Positions 1-9,002 of a stretch of 39,382 nucleotides of DNA are shown piece after piece (positions within the stretch are counted from its first letter, which is position 1; every line of letters begins with the position of its first letter). The DNA is from Prosthecobacter sp. Its GTDB lineage: Bacteria > Verrucomicrobiota > Verrucomicrobiia > Verrucomicrobiales > Verrucomicrobiaceae. The notes beneath the pieces were generated by a model. That model did not search any database. It saw only the letters and a list, made by a program, of their open reading frames with translations, and was not told the origin of the DNA. The stretch spans positions 1 through 39,382 of the forward strand of contig NZ_JAGRPF010000182.1 of assembly GCF_020439865.1 (NCBI RefSeq), in the 5' to 3' direction. Both the position numbers and the translations under genes were made by a program.

Positions 1-2
1 AT

Positions 3-278
3 TCGCTCATCCTGTTTCCCGAAGGCGGACGTCAAAACACGCCTGAACCGCAGCCGTTCAAACCCGGGCTGTTTCATCTCGCGAAAAAACGGCCCGATGT
101 GCAGTTAGTCCCTGTCTGGATGGAAAATCTCAACCGCATCCTTCCCAAAGGAGAAGTCCTCCCGGTGCCCGTGCTCGGCAGTGTGACTTTCGGCGCTCCC
201 ATCAAGCTCGAGGCGGGCGAGACGAAGCCGGATTTTCTCGTCCGGGCGCGTGATGCGGTGCTCGCGCTGCGGCATTGA
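3..278 (+). CDS. PlsC-type acyltransferase, C-terminal fragment
   Basis: Only the last 91 codons lie in the window; the start is beyond the left edge. The fragment opens with LILFPEGGR, which matches the FPEGTR-type acyl-acceptor motif (block III) of the 1-acylglycerol-3-phosphate acyltransferase (PlsC) family. It is followed by FKPGLFHLA, like the conserved FKxG segment downstream, and then a hydrophobic PVWM strand. These enzymes esterify lysophospholipid at the inner membrane during phospholipid synthesis. The missing part would carry the catalytic HxxxxD motif, so activity and domain architecture cannot be judged. It could be a stand-alone PlsC or the C-terminus of a larger acyltransferase fusion. 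The stop codon is TGA, and the next gene is convergent, 33 bp away. Confidence 0.75.
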   Translation, partial: SLILFPEGGRQNTPEPQPFKPGLFHLAKKRPDVQLVPVWMENLNRILPKGEVLPVPVLGSVTFGAPIKLEAGETKPDFLVRARDAVLALRH

Positions 279-311
279 TTCGAGGGAATCATAGCGGAGC
301 GCTCTCCGTGC

Positions 312-950
312 CTACTTCAGCTCCTTGATCCTCACGTTGCGATACCACACCCGCAACGCTTCATCTTGGAAGGCGATGTGACCGACATTTGGGCGGTCGG
401 CCATCTTGATGTCATCGAGTGACGTGTCGATCACCTGTTCGCCATTGAAGACGACGGTGACGTGGCGGCCTTTGACCGTGATGGTGTAGCGATTCCATTC
501 GCCTGCGGGCTTCACCATGTTCTTAGAGGGGCCGATACCGTGGACGATGCCACCGCAGTCGTGGTGACCGGGTTTTTCGAGGCCGAAGGTGTCGAGGATC
601 TGCACCTCGAATCCAGTCTTCACTGGCTCCTTCATGTCCCCGACGCGCATGAAGACGCCGCTGTTCCCCTTGGCGTTGATTTTGAATTCGAGATCGAGGA
701 CGAAGTCCCCATACAGCTTCTCGGTCGCGATGTAGGCATCATAGCGCTGCCAGCCTTTTTCGCCCTCGCGTGGGTGCAGCGAGACGCTGCCATCGTCTTC
801 GACCAGCCAGTTTCCGGTCGTCTTCCAGCCGGTGAGGTCCTTGCCATTGAACATCGGCACGAAACCAGGGGCATCTGCGGCAGGATGGAGGTCTTCGGCT
901 TGCAGGGGCAGAACCGCGAGGAGCAGGGCGAGGAAGGCGATCGTTTTCAT
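312..950 (-). CDS. Secreted DUF1080 / 3-keto-disaccharide hydrolase-like protein
   Basis: This 212-residue protein starts at an ATG that gives a classic signal peptide (MKTIAFLALLLAVLPLQA); the frame stays open another 26 codons upstream, but that would bury the signal. The mature part begins with FVPMFNGKDLTGWK, the hallmark opening of the DUF1080 (PF06439) family. It continues with GDFVLDLEFK and a GNSGVFMR stretch, typical of the concanavalin-like jelly-roll fold, and ends in VWYRNVRIKEL. The length is that of a single DUF1080 domain. Family members in Planctomycetota, Verrucomicrobiota and Bacteroidota are exported, and some hydrolyse 3-keto-glycosides. The substrate here is unknown, and no dehydrogenase partner (GFO/IDH/MocA) lies adjacent. 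It is divergent from ahcY. Confidence 0.85.
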   Translation of the reverse strand: MKTIAFLALLLAVLPLQAEDLHPAADAPGFVPMFNGKDLTGWKTTGNWLVEDDGSVSLHPREGEKGWQRYDAYIATEKLYGDFVLDLEFKINAKGNSGVFMRVGDMKEPVKTGFEVQILDTFGLEKPGHHDCGGIVHGIGPSKNMVKPAGEWNRYTITVKGRHVTVVFNGEQVIDTSLDDIKMADRPNVGHIAFQDEALRVWYRNVRIKELK

Positions 951-1023
951 GGTCGGGCCACTCAAACGGCCATTGGAGGCCAGATAAATCCCCGTTTGAC
1001 TTTCCTGCGTCTCTTTGAAACAT

Positions 1024-1047
1024 ATCAACGTATCCTGATGCGTTGAT
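1024..1047. promoter_or_regulatory. 7-bp inverted repeat upstream of ahcY, possible operator
   Basis: ATCAACG (1024-1030) and CGTTGAT (1041-1047) form a perfect 7-bp inverted repeat with a 10-bp spacer, 37 bp before the ahcY start. A TTGACT hexamer at 996-1001 could be a -35 element, with only a weak -10 candidate (CATATC at 1021-1026) overlapping the repeat. The layout would fit a repressor operator over the promoter. ArsR-type SAH regulators (SahR) and other methionine-cycle regulators bind palindromes before ahcY in other phyla, but I cannot assign this site to any of them. Confidence 0.4.
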
Positions 1048-1084
1048 TTGAAATTCTAATCCCCAAACCTGAACCACCACCCCA

Positions 1085-2488
1085 ATGAGCGACTACAAAG
1101 TCAAAGACATCGCCCTCGCCGACTTCGGCCGGAAGGAAATCGAGATCGCCGAGCACGAAATGCCCGGTCTGATGGCCACCCGCGAGAAATACGGTCCCAA
1201 GAAGCCCCTCGCCGGCGTCCGCATCACCGGATCGCTCCACATGACGATTCAGACCGCCGTCTTGATCGAGACGCTGAAGGAACTCGGTGCCGACGTGCGC
1301 TGGGCCTCCTGTAACATTTTCTCCACCCAGGACCACGCCGCGTCCGCGATCGCTGCCTCCGGCACGCCGGTCTTCGCCTGGAAGGGTGAAACGCTCGAAG
1401 AATACTGGTGGTGCACTTGGCAGGCCATCATGTTCCCGAAGAGCAAAGGCCCGCAGCTCATCGTTGATGACGGTGGCGATGTGACCCTTCTTATCCACAA
1501 GGGCTACGAGATGGAAAACGGCGACAAGTGGGTCAACACCAAGTCCGACAACCACGAGGTGAAGGTCATCAAGGACCTGCTCAAGAAGATCGGAAAAGAG
1601 CAGCCCGGCATCTTCCACAAGATTGTCAAAGACCTCAAAGGCGTCTCAGAAGAGACCACCACCGGTGTGCACCGCCTCTATGAAATGGCGAAAGCCGGCA
1701 AGCTGCTCTTCCCTGCCATCAACGTGAACGACAGCGTCACCAAGTCGAAGTTCGACAATCTCTACGGCTGCCGCCACTCGCTGACCGATGGCATCTTCCG
1801 CGCCATGGATGTCATGCTTTCCGGCAAGGTGTCCGTCGTCTGCGGTTACGGCGACGTGGGCAAAGGCTGCGCCCAGGCGCTCAAAGGCCAGGGCTCCCAA
1901 GTCATCGTCACCGAAATCGATCCGATCTGCGCTCTGCAGGCGGCTATGGAAGGCTACCGCGTCATGCCGATCGAGGACACACTCGGCATCGCTGACGTGT
2001 ATGTCACCACCACCGGCAACAAGGACATCATCACCTTGAAGCACATGGAGAAGATGAAGGACCAGGCCATCGTTTGTAACATCGGCCACTTCGACAACGA
2101 GATCCAGGTGGACAAGCTCAACGCCGCCAAAGGCGTGAAGCGCGTCAACATCAAGCCACAGGTTGACCGCTACACCTTCCCGAAAGGAAACAGCATCTAC
2201 ATGCTCGCTGAAGGCCGCCTCGTGAACCTTGGCTGCGCTACCGGTCATCCGAGCTTTGTCATGAGCAACAGCTTCACCAACCAGTGTCTCGCGCAGATGG
2301 AACTCTGGGCCACCAAGGGCAAGCGCAAGGTTGGTGTCACGGTGCTTCCGAAGCATCTCGACGAAGAAGTCGCCCGCCTCCACCTCGCCAAGATCGGCGT
2401 CAAGCTTACCAAGCTCACCAAAGACCAGGCCGACTACATTGGCGTGCCCGTCGAAGGCCCATACAAAGCCGAGCACTACCGCTACTAA
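1085..2488 (+). CDS. ahcY: Adenosylhomocysteinase (S-adenosylhomocysteine hydrolase)
   Basis: This 467-residue protein is full length for bacterial SAH hydrolase. It reversibly splits S-adenosylhomocysteine into adenosine and homocysteine in the cytoplasm, relieving product inhibition of SAM-dependent methyltransferases and feeding the methionine cycle. Recognisable segments are SLHMTIQTAVLIETL near residue 50, WASCNIFSTQDHAA (substrate contacts), the NAD-binding VVCGYGDVGKGCA near residue 255, NIGHFDNEI, and the C-terminal LAKIGVKLTKL...GPYKAEHYRY with the Lys and Tyr that reach the partner subunit's NAD. An insertion in the N-terminal half (around LIHKGYEMENGD) matches the long bacterial form. 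The gene is monocistronic: it is preceded by a palindrome and followed by a strong terminator. Confidence 0.97.
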   Translation: MSDYKVKDIALADFGRKEIEIAEHEMPGLMATREKYGPKKPLAGVRITGSLHMTIQTAVLIETLKELGADVRWASCNIFSTQDHAASAIAASGTPVFAWKGETLEEYWWCTWQAIMFPKSKGPQLIVDDGGDVTLLIHKGYEMENGDKWVNTKSDNHEVKVIKDLLKKIGKEQPGIFHKIVKDLKGVSEETTTGVHRLYEMAKAGKLLFPAINVNDSVTKSKFDNLYGCRHSLTDGIFRAMDVMLSGKVSVVCGYGDVGKGCAQALKGQGSQVIVTEIDPICALQAAMEGYRVMPIEDTLGIADVYVTTTGNKDIITLKHMEKMKDQAIVCNIGHFDNEIQVDKLNAAKGVKRVNIKPQVDRYTFPKGNSIYMLAEGRLVNLGCATGHPSFVMSNSFTNQCLAQMELWATKGKRKVGVTVLPKHLDEEVARLHLAKIGVKLTKLTKDQADYIGVPVEGPYKAEHYRY

Positions 2489-2523
2489 GCTCGAGCGAAC
2501 CACTCACAACCCCCAGAACCATG

Positions 2524-2553
2524 AGGGCGGCCAGCGATGGCCGCTCTTTTTTT
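2524..2553 (+). terminator. Intrinsic terminator of ahcY
   Basis: GCGGCCA (2527-2533) pairs with TGGCCGC (2538-2544) across a GCGA tetraloop, and the stem extends by three more pairs (2524-2526 with 2545-2547). A run of seven T follows at 2547-2553. It lies 35 bp past the ahcY stop and just before the convergent metallopeptidase-like gene. Confidence 0.9.
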
Positions 2554-2556
2554 CAT

Positions 2557-3609
2557 TCACGTGGACCAGGCCTTTGCAAAGTGACGCGCCAGCCGCAGTT
2601 TTTGCGCCACGGGCACAGGGATGACAAAGGGATACAACGCCTGCTCGCCCAGGCTGTGTGAGATTTCATTGAGAACGGTGGAGAGGCACATCCAGCGCTG
2701 TAACCAAGCTAGAAACTCGCCGTCCTCGGCGGTGGTGGACATCAGCATCGTTGGTAGGAAGCCAGATTCCACCGGCAGCATCACCAGCGGCAGCGCGAGA
2801 TGTTTCACATGAATGCCGAGTCCTTCGCAGGTCTCCAGACCGTCGAGAATCTGCAGATAGTGCGCCCACGTCTCCGCCCAGTCCTCCCACGGATGGGACG
2901 CGGCGTAGGCGGTGATGTAGTTCTGCGTCCAATCAGGGGGAGCCCCCTTCTCATAGTGTCTGGTGAGCGCCGCCGAGTAGTCGAGCCACTCGTCTCCAAA
3001 GCGTTCGCGAAACGCAAGGCGCTGCGGATCGTCCCATGGCAGCTCTGACAGATGACGCTGCCAGAGGTAGTGCGCGCTTTCATGCCGGAAGTGCCCCAGC
3101 AGTGTCCGGCTGTTTTCGCCGAGTTGCTGCTGGTTGAACTGCCGGTAGCTGTCATCCGCCTCCTCCAGGTTCACCGTGATCACACCATTGAGGTGGCCGG
3201 TGGTCACCGAGGGATTCGACAGCGTGCTGACAATGTCAAAAGCGAGTCCTGTCCTCGGATTCTCCTTTTTGGAGGGGAGGGTGATGCCGATGCGCAGCAG
3301 CGTGTAGATCAGCCGTCGTTTCGCCATCTCCATGCGCGCCCAGAGCATGCGGTTTCTCGGTGTGCTCAGATCGGGAATCGTGCGGTTCATGCGGCACGCA
3401 ATGCACAAGGTCGCAGTCGCGCTGGCAGGAAGCAGCCAGTTGCACACGCTGTGCTTTACGCCGTTGTCGCAGCGTTTCATGGCGCTGTCGGGTCGAACCC
3501 TGAGCATGACGCCGCACTGCGGATCATAACCGACATCACTGCTGCACTTCAGGCAGCGTGAACTGCCGAAGAAAAGAACATTGCCACAGTCACAGGTGAA
3601 TCGTTGCAT
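2557..3609 (-). CDS. Zinc-ribbon plus putative metallopeptidase (Peptidase_Mx-like)
   Basis: This 350-residue cytoplasmic protein has no signal peptide. The N-terminal 75 residues are a cysteine-rich zinc ribbon: C6 and C8, C19 and C22, C32, C47, C56, C69 and C72. The middle domain contains HESAH (176-180) in the setting GHFRHESAHYLW, an HExxH zinc-peptidase signature, followed by a DWAETWAHY segment whose acidic residue and histidine could complete the site. This architecture matches the family annotated as putative zinc-binding metallopeptidase with an N-terminal zinc ribbon (PF10005 plus PF15887, from memory). No substrate is known. The start is the ATG giving MQRFTCDCG, which places the ribbon at the N-terminus. 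It ends convergently against ahcY. Confidence 0.75.
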   Translation of the reverse strand: MQRFTCDCGNVLFFGSSRCLKCSSDVGYDPQCGVMLRVRPDSAMKRCDNGVKHSVCNWLLPASATATLCIACRMNRTIPDLSTPRNRMLWARMEMAKRRLIYTLLRIGITLPSKKENPRTGLAFDIVSTLSNPSVTTGHLNGVITVNLEEADDSYRQFNQQQLGENSRTLLGHFRHESAHYLWQRHLSELPWDDPQRLAFRERFGDEWLDYSAALTRHYEKGAPPDWTQNYITAYAASHPWEDWAETWAHYLQILDGLETCEGLGIHVKHLALPLVMLPVESGFLPTMLMSTTAEDGEFLAWLQRWMCLSTVLNEISHSLGEQALYPFVIPVPVAQKLRLARHFAKAWST

Positions 3610-3660
3610 GTGCGGACCCTCCTTCGCCGCGATTCGTCATGCTGTCACCCGTTGCTTGTG

Positions 3661-5202
3661 TCATGCAACGATCTTCCCCTTCAGCGGTGCTCGTGCATCC
3701 TTCGCCTTCGGGTTCATCGCGGTGATGCTGTTGAGGAAGGTGATTGTCACCCGGTCGTCCTCGAACTTGCATGTGACCGTGTCGCTGTGCGGCGTTTCGT
3801 AGTAGCGCCAGGTCATCACTAGGGTGTTGTCGTCGGTCCACGTGGCGTGTGCCGCGATCTTGTGCGCGGCAGGCTTCTCTGGTTTGCCGCCTGAGATCAA
3901 GCGCGGCGGCGTGCCAGGGAAGGCGGCCTCGTCGCGCTGCCATGAATCGAAACTACAGGTGATGTGGTGATAGTCGGCCTTGAACATGCAGCGCCCACCC
4001 TCGAAGGCGAATTCTGCCGTTTTGAGGCCAAGCTCGTTCGCCTCCAGAGCGAAGGTCCGGTTGACGGCGGCAGGCGACGTCTTGTGGCCATTCGGCGGGG
4101 TCAGCCTGAGTGTTTTGAGCCGGCCCAAATCGGCGTTGGCGGATCCTTTGGCATCGAAGGCCGGCAGTAGATGCTTCCACACGAGATCGAGCTGCCCCTG
4201 CATGTTTTTGTTCTCGCTCGTCATGACGATCACCGCATCCTGCTCCGGCAGAACGATGGTGAACTGGCCGAAGGCGCCGTCGCCGCGGAACGCGGTGCCC
4301 TGGCAGCGCCAGAACTGGTAGCCGTAGCCCTGCAGCCAGTCGTTCTGCGTTTTTGGGCGTTCGGGTTTGTCGCCGCCGGGTTGTTGAATGTGGAAGCTGG
4401 TCGCCTCCTCGATCCACTTCGCAGGCAGCAGTTGTTTGTCGTTCCATTTTCCCTTCTGCAGCAGGAACAGGCCGAACTTTGCGAGACCTTCGGTCTGAAT
4501 GCTCAGACCCCAGCCGCCGGTGTTGATGCCGCGCGGGCAGGTCTCCCATTTCATGCCGGTGATGCCGAGCGGCGCGAATAATCGCGGTGTGAGGTAGTCG
4601 AGCACCGTCTGCCCTGTGACCTTCTGCACGATGGCGGAGCACATGTAGGTGGCCACGCTGTTGTACATGAACTGCGTGCCCGGTTTGTGAGTAATGTTCT
4701 GCGCCAGGAACGTGCGCACCCAGTTCTCCTCCTTGACCACGCTGCCCGTCGGCTCCTTCTCATTTCCCGGTGTCATCGTGAGCAGGTCCTGCACGCGCAT
4801 CGCCGCAAGGTTGTCGCTGACCTTCTCCGGCAGATCGTCCGGGAAAAAGGAGATCACCTTGTCATCCAAGCTCATCTTGCCTTCCGCGACGGCGAACCCG
4901 ACCGCCGTCGAGGTGAAGCTCTTGCTCATCGAGTACATCGTGTGGACAAACTCCGGCCCATACGGTGCCCACCAGCCTTCTGCGATCACCTTGCCATGTC
5001 GCAGCATCATGAGGCTGTGCAGCTCGAACTTCGCCTCGTCCACCGCATCCAGAAAATCGAGAATCGCCTTCGTCGACACGTTCTCCGCTTCCGGCGTGCT
5101 GCGTGGCAGGCCCGCCTTGGTTGCGGCAAACGTCTGAGGCAGCCAGAGGCCCAGCGTGGTGAAGCTGGCGCGTTTGAGGAAGGAGCGGCGTGAGGTGGTC
5201 AT
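3661..5202 (-). CDS. Tat-exported serine hydrolase (beta-lactamase / class C PBP fold)
   Basis: This 513-residue protein begins MTTSRRSFLKRAS, a twin-arginine signal (SRRSFLK), and that fixes the start although the frame is open 23 codons further. The catalytic domain shows S91-M-S-K94 (SxxK) in HTMYSMSKSFTSTA and a later YNSVATY that supplies the YxN-type tyrosine. Beta-lactamase-family (PF00144) hydrolases with these motifs act as esterases, D-aminopeptidases or DD-peptidases; the substrate here is unknown. After the ~340-residue hydrolase domain there is a C-terminal extension of about 130 residues that looks beta-rich and that I cannot assign. Tat export implies folding before secretion. 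The gene is divergent from fhs, 89 bp away. Confidence 0.88.
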   Translation of the reverse strand: MTTSRRSFLKRASFTTLGLWLPQTFAATKAGLPRSTPEAENVSTKAILDFLDAVDEAKFELHSLMMLRHGKVIAEGWWAPYGPEFVHTMYSMSKSFTSTAVGFAVAEGKMSLDDKVISFFPDDLPEKVSDNLAAMRVQDLLTMTPGNEKEPTGSVVKEENWVRTFLAQNITHKPGTQFMYNSVATYMCSAIVQKVTGQTVLDYLTPRLFAPLGITGMKWETCPRGINTGGWGLSIQTEGLAKFGLFLLQKGKWNDKQLLPAKWIEEATSFHIQQPGGDKPERPKTQNDWLQGYGYQFWRCQGTAFRGDGAFGQFTIVLPEQDAVIVMTSENKNMQGQLDLVWKHLLPAFDAKGSANADLGRLKTLRLTPPNGHKTSPAAVNRTFALEANELGLKTAEFAFEGGRCMFKADYHHITCSFDSWQRDEAAFPGTPPRLISGGKPEKPAAHKIAAHATWTDDNTLVMTWRYYETPHSDTVTCKFEDDRVTITFLNSITAMNPKAKDARAPLKGKIVA

Positions 5203-5291
5203 GGTGGTGGAGGTTACACGGTTGATCGCAATGACAACAGAATCGCCTTGCTTCACGCCCTGCCTTGCCATTTTGCGCGCTTCCGCCGCCC

Positions 5292-6908
5292 ATGCACCCC
5301 GACATCTCTCCCATCGCCGATGGTCTCGGCATTTCGTCCGATGACCTCATTCTTCATGGACGGTACATGGCCAAGGTCAGTCTCAAGGCTCTTCATGATA
5401 AGCCGCAGCGTGGGCGGCTGATTCTCGTTTCCGCCATCACGCCGACTCCGGCGGGCGAAGGCAAGACGACAGTCTCCATCGGTCTCGCGCAAGGTTTGAA
5501 GAAAATCGGACGCAGCGTGGCGCTGGCATTGCGTCAGCCGTCGATGGGCCCTGTGTTTGGCCGCAAAGGCGGCGCGACCGGCGGAGGCAAAAGCAGCGTG
5601 CGCCCCGCGCATGCGATCAATCTGCACTTCACCGGCGACTTCCACGCGATCACCTGCGCGCACAACCTGCTCTCCGCCGTCATCGACAATCATCTCTTCC
5701 AGGGCGACTCACGTTTGTCGCCGGATCATGTGCTGTGGAAGCGCGTCATGGACATGAACGACCGTGCGCTGCGTGTGGTTCGCACCTCGGTGGGCAAAGC
5801 CACGGAACGTGTCACGGGTTTCGACATCACGGCCGCTTCTGAGATCATGGCGATCCTGTGCCTCGCCGAGTCGCTGCCGGATCTGCGTCATCGGCTTGAG
5901 CGCATCGTGGTTGGTTTCACACCGGAAGGTGAACCGGTCTTTGCCAAAGAGTTTCGCGTCATTGGCGCCATGATGGCGTTGCTGCGCGAGGCGCTGCCGC
6001 CAAATCTCGTGCAGAGCGTCGAGGGCGTGCCCGCCTTTCTGCATGGCGGCCCGTTTGCAAACATCGCGCACGGTTGCAACTCGGTGCTTGCTACGCGCAT
6101 GGCGCTTGCGCATTCCGATTATGCGGTCACGGAAGCAGGGTTCGCGTTTGATCTCGGCGGAGAGAAGTTCATGCACATCAAATGCCGTCAAAGCGGTCTC
6201 GCGCCTTCGGCCATCGTCATCGTGGCGACGGTGCGCGCGCTCAAGATGCATGGCGGTGCCGCCTTGGATCAGCTCACGCAGCCCGACACCGCGGCATTGA
6301 GCCGTGGTCTGGAAAACCTCGCCGCGCATCTGGACAGTGCCGAGCAGTTCCAGCGGCCGGTCATCGTGGCGGTCAATCAATTTACCAACGACCACGAAGA
6401 CGAACTCGCCCTCGTGCATGAGTTCTGTGCTTCACGCGGTGTTCCTTGTGCCACGGCCAATGTGTTTGGCGAAGGCGGTGATGGCGCGGTGGCGCTTGCA
6501 GAGAAAGTGCTCGCCGCACTGCCCGAAGAAGACACGCCGCTGCCGTTCCTTTATCAGCCTGACGACAGCGTTGAGGCAAAGCTTCACGCGATAGCGACGA
6601 AGATCTACGGTGCCGACGGCGTGCTGCTCACCGATGAAGCAAAGGCCAGGCTCGCGCTGTTTGCGCGCAGCGGCTTCGACAAGCTGCCGCTGTGCATGGC
6701 GAAGACTCAGGACTCGCTCTCCGACGACGCGAAGAAGCGCGGCCGCCCAAGCGGCTTCACGATCACCGTGCGTGATTTTGAAATCGCCAACGGCGCCGGC
6801 TTCCTCGTCGCGCTGACCGGCACCATGATGCGAATGCCTGCGTTGCCCAAAGTTCCAGCTGCTGAACGCATCCAGGTGTCGGACGACGGCATCATGAGCG
6901 GCATTTAG
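5292..6908 (+). CDS. fhs: Formate-tetrahydrofolate ligase
   Basis: This 538-residue protein, near the usual 555, is cytoplasmic. It makes 10-formyl-THF from formate, THF and ATP, feeding purine and formyl-Met synthesis. The N-terminus has the family's P-loop PTPAGEGKTT (51-60), followed by LRQPSMGPVFGRKGGA, INLHFTGDFHAI and NLLSAVIDNHLFQGD, all strongly conserved in Fhs. The C-terminus has GAGFLVALTGTMMRMPALPK, the usual closing block. The chosen ATG gives MHPDISPIADGLGI, close to the family's N-terminus; an in-frame ATG nine codons upstream is less likely. The next gene, an ABC binding protein, starts 45 bp downstream on the same strand, so co-transcription is possible, but no functional link is obvious. 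Confidence 0.95.
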   Translation: MHPDISPIADGLGISSDDLILHGRYMAKVSLKALHDKPQRGRLILVSAITPTPAGEGKTTVSIGLAQGLKKIGRSVALALRQPSMGPVFGRKGGATGGGKSSVRPAHAINLHFTGDFHAITCAHNLLSAVIDNHLFQGDSRLSPDHVLWKRVMDMNDRALRVVRTSVGKATERVTGFDITAASEIMAILCLAESLPDLRHRLERIVVGFTPEGEPVFAKEFRVIGAMMALLREALPPNLVQSVEGVPAFLHGGPFANIAHGCNSVLATRMALAHSDYAVTEAGFAFDLGGEKFMHIKCRQSGLAPSAIVIVATVRALKMHGGAALDQLTQPDTAALSRGLENLAAHLDSAEQFQRPVIVAVNQFTNDHEDELALVHEFCASRGVPCATANVFGEGGDGAVALAEKVLAALPEEDTPLPFLYQPDDSVEAKLHAIATKIYGADGVLLTDEAKARLALFARSGFDKLPLCMAKTQDSLSDDAKKRGRPSGFTITVRDFEIANGAGFLVALTGTMMRMPALPKVPAAERIQVSDDGIMSGI

Positions 6909-6953
6909 CGATGTCTTGCCCCCATGCGACGCACGTTCTAGCATCCAGCGCGC

Positions 6954-9002
6954 ATGATTCTGGCCCGACCTCTCATCATTGGCTTCCCGTTGCTTTTGGG
7001 CGCGGTGGCGTGGTGGTCGGCGTTTGAATCCATCCGCAGCCGCACGCAGCGTCCGGAGGGGATTGTAGCAATGCTGCCGCAGAACATGCCGGTTTTGAAT
7101 CCATTCATGCCTGCGACCGAGGTTGAGAGGGAAATCATCGATTTGGTTCATGAGCCGCTGATTCGTTTGGGAACTGACGGCAGTCTTCAACCCGCGCTGG
7201 CGGAATTCTGGCGCTGGACGCAGGACGTGACCTGCTGGTTTCCGGATGAGGCTGCCGCCAAACGGGCGCACGAACTTTTGCTGGCGCAGATCGGCGAAAC
7301 GAACCGCTGGCTTGAGTGGCATCTCAGTGAAGTCCGGGTGGAAGGGGGCAGTCTGCTGCTGAGGTTCAGCGAAATCTCCCCGGTGGGCGCAGGTCACGCG
7401 CTGGAAGCCATTGCGGAACTGAGACCCCAGACCGTCGCGTTCTGGCGCATCGAACGTCGCACGCCGCTGCGCGAAACGTGGGACCGGTTTGTTGCTGCAT
7501 CACCCCAGGCTGCGCAGGTGCGACGGGTCTGGTTTGATGGTGCGAACGCCTGCGAAATCGTGGTGTCCGGCCCCTCTCAGCGGCTGCTTGATGAGCTACG
7601 ACGATTTCTGGAAGCGGATTCGGCTGAGCCGACTCTGATGCAACCGCTGGCCGAGGCTGCGGCGCTGAGCGAACCGGTGCTCGATTTCGACATCCGTCCT
7701 GGGCAGACCTGGAGTGACGGCACGCCCGTGACGGCGGAGGATGCGAAGGCGAGTCTCGAACTTCTGCGCAACAGTGAATGGCCGCTGCCCGGCCGCGAAA
7801 CCTTGCGCCACATTCAGACCGTGGAGTCACAAAACAACGGCGCTCGCCTGCATGTCACCTTCCGCCGAAGACACGGAGCGGCGCTCTGTGGGTTCGTGGA
7901 TCTGCCGGTGCTGCCCGCGGCATGGCTGCATGGGCATCCAAAGGCGAGCAATGCCGACTTCATCAAGCATGCGCCGCCTGGAGCCGGAACCCACCGCATC
8001 GATGCCAGAGAGTCGCTTTCTCTCATGCTGACACCGGTTCGCCAGGACACTGAGGCGCCTCGTTTCCTGTTCAACTTTCTGGCCTCGCCGCTGATGACCC
8101 AGATCGGTGTCAGCACTCATACGGTGGATCTTGTCTGGCCGGCGGCGGACCGCACGCAGTTTTCACAACTGCGGTTCACGCCGCCCCGCCAGCGGCTGGT
8201 GGTGCTCTGGAACACACGGAATGATATTCTTGGCAACGTGCGGCTGCGTCAGTCATTGGCGATGGCCACCGACGCAGACGAACTCGTCCGTGCGCTGCCC
8301 GGACGTCTGGGGCACGTGGATGCCAGTGTGTTTGCGCCAGGTCTGTGGTTCAGCACTCAGGCGAAGCAGGAACCGTTTCAACTGGAGCGGGCACGCCAGA
8401 TCCTCACCGAAGAAGGCTGGCCGCGCGACGTCGAAGGCATCGCACGCAGTCCGGAGCATCGGTTTCAATTCACACTGCTCGTTCCCTCTGGAGATTCACT
8501 GCACAAGCAGACGGCGGACCTGCTTGTGGCGCAGTGGCATCGGCTGGGCGCACAGGTGACCGTGGAGCACATCTCGGACGCGCAGGTCCTGGCGCAGCGT
8601 CTTCGTGAGCATCGTTTCGACGCCGTGCTGCTGGATCAGCGCTTCGAAATTTCTTGGGATCAACTGCCTTGGTGGCACTCTTCGCAGGCCGGACCCGGCG
8701 GGACCAATTTCTGCGGTGTCACCGATCCGCAGATCGATCTCATGCTCGAAGCCCTGGCGGGCGAGTTTGATCCCAAGCACGTACCGGCGCGGGTGCGTGA
8801 ACTGGAGGCGCGGCTGCTGCCTCTGCATCCCATGCTGACGTTGTTTACCACTCATGACGAGGCGGCGGTCATGCCGACGTTGCCAGGCGCAGGTTCTGTC
8901 AGCGGACCTGTGTCTTCGTGGACGCTTCAGGCGCTGGTTGCCACGCCGAAACGCAGCTCTCCGGCACCGGCCATCAATCTTCAACTGCGCCTCCCCGAAT
9001 GA
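6954..9002 (+). CDS. Oligopeptide-type ABC transporter substrate-binding protein (SBP_bac_5)
   Basis: This 682-residue protein carries an N-terminal membrane segment (residues about 4-24, PLIIGFPLLLGAVAWW) without a lipobox cysteine, so it is probably anchored by an uncleaved helix or a signal peptide. The periplasmic part shows family-5 solute-binding features: LNPFMPATEVER and DLVHEPLIRLGTDGSLQPAL near the start, DIRPGQTWSDGTPVTAED near residue 245, and LRQSLAMATDADELV with a VPSGDSLHKQTADLLVAQW block in the C-terminal lobe. The domain normally captures peptides, nickel chelates or sugars. It is longer than typical DppA/OppA (about 530) because of an insertion near residues 90-220. It overlaps the permease by 4 bp (ATGA), so the two are probably coupled in translation. 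Confidence 0.85.
   Translation: MILARPLIIGFPLLLGAVAWWSAFESIRSRTQRPEGIVAMLPQNMPVLNPFMPATEVEREIIDLVHEPLIRLGTDGSLQPALAEFWRWTQDVTCWFPDEAAAKRAHELLLAQIGETNRWLEWHLSEVRVEGGSLLLRFSEISPVGAGHALEAIAELRPQTVAFWRIERRTPLRETWDRFVAASPQAAQVRRVWFDGANACEIVVSGPSQRLLDELRRFLEADSAEPTLMQPLAEAAALSEPVLDFDIRPGQTWSDGTPVTAEDAKASLELLRNSEWPLPGRETLRHIQTVESQNNGARLHVTFRRRHGAALCGFVDLPVLPAAWLHGHPKASNADFIKHAPPGAGTHRIDARESLSLMLTPVRQDTEAPRFLFNFLASPLMTQIGVSTHTVDLVWPAADRTQFSQLRFTPPRQRLVVLWNTRNDILGNVRLRQSLAMATDADELVRALPGRLGHVDASVFAPGLWFSTQAKQEPFQLERARQILTEEGWPRDVEGIARSPEHRFQFTLLVPSGDSLHKQTADLLVAQWHRLGAQVTVEHISDAQVLAQRLREHRFDAVLLDQRFEISWDQLPWWHSSQAGPGGTNFCGVTDPQIDLMLEALAGEFDPKHVPARVRELEARLLPLHPMLTLFTTHDEAAVMPTLPGAGSVSGPVSSWTLQALVATPKRSSPAPAINLQLRLPE

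Noticed and set aside
462..1046. A 194-codon open frame on the + strand opposite the DUF1080 gene.
   Set aside because: It is antisense to a clear gene with signal peptide and family motifs; its composition is that of an antisense frame in high-GC DNA.
951..1084. SAH or SAM riboswitch ahead of ahcY.
   Set aside because: I cannot find the conserved cores of these riboswitches; only the 7-bp inverted repeat is visible.
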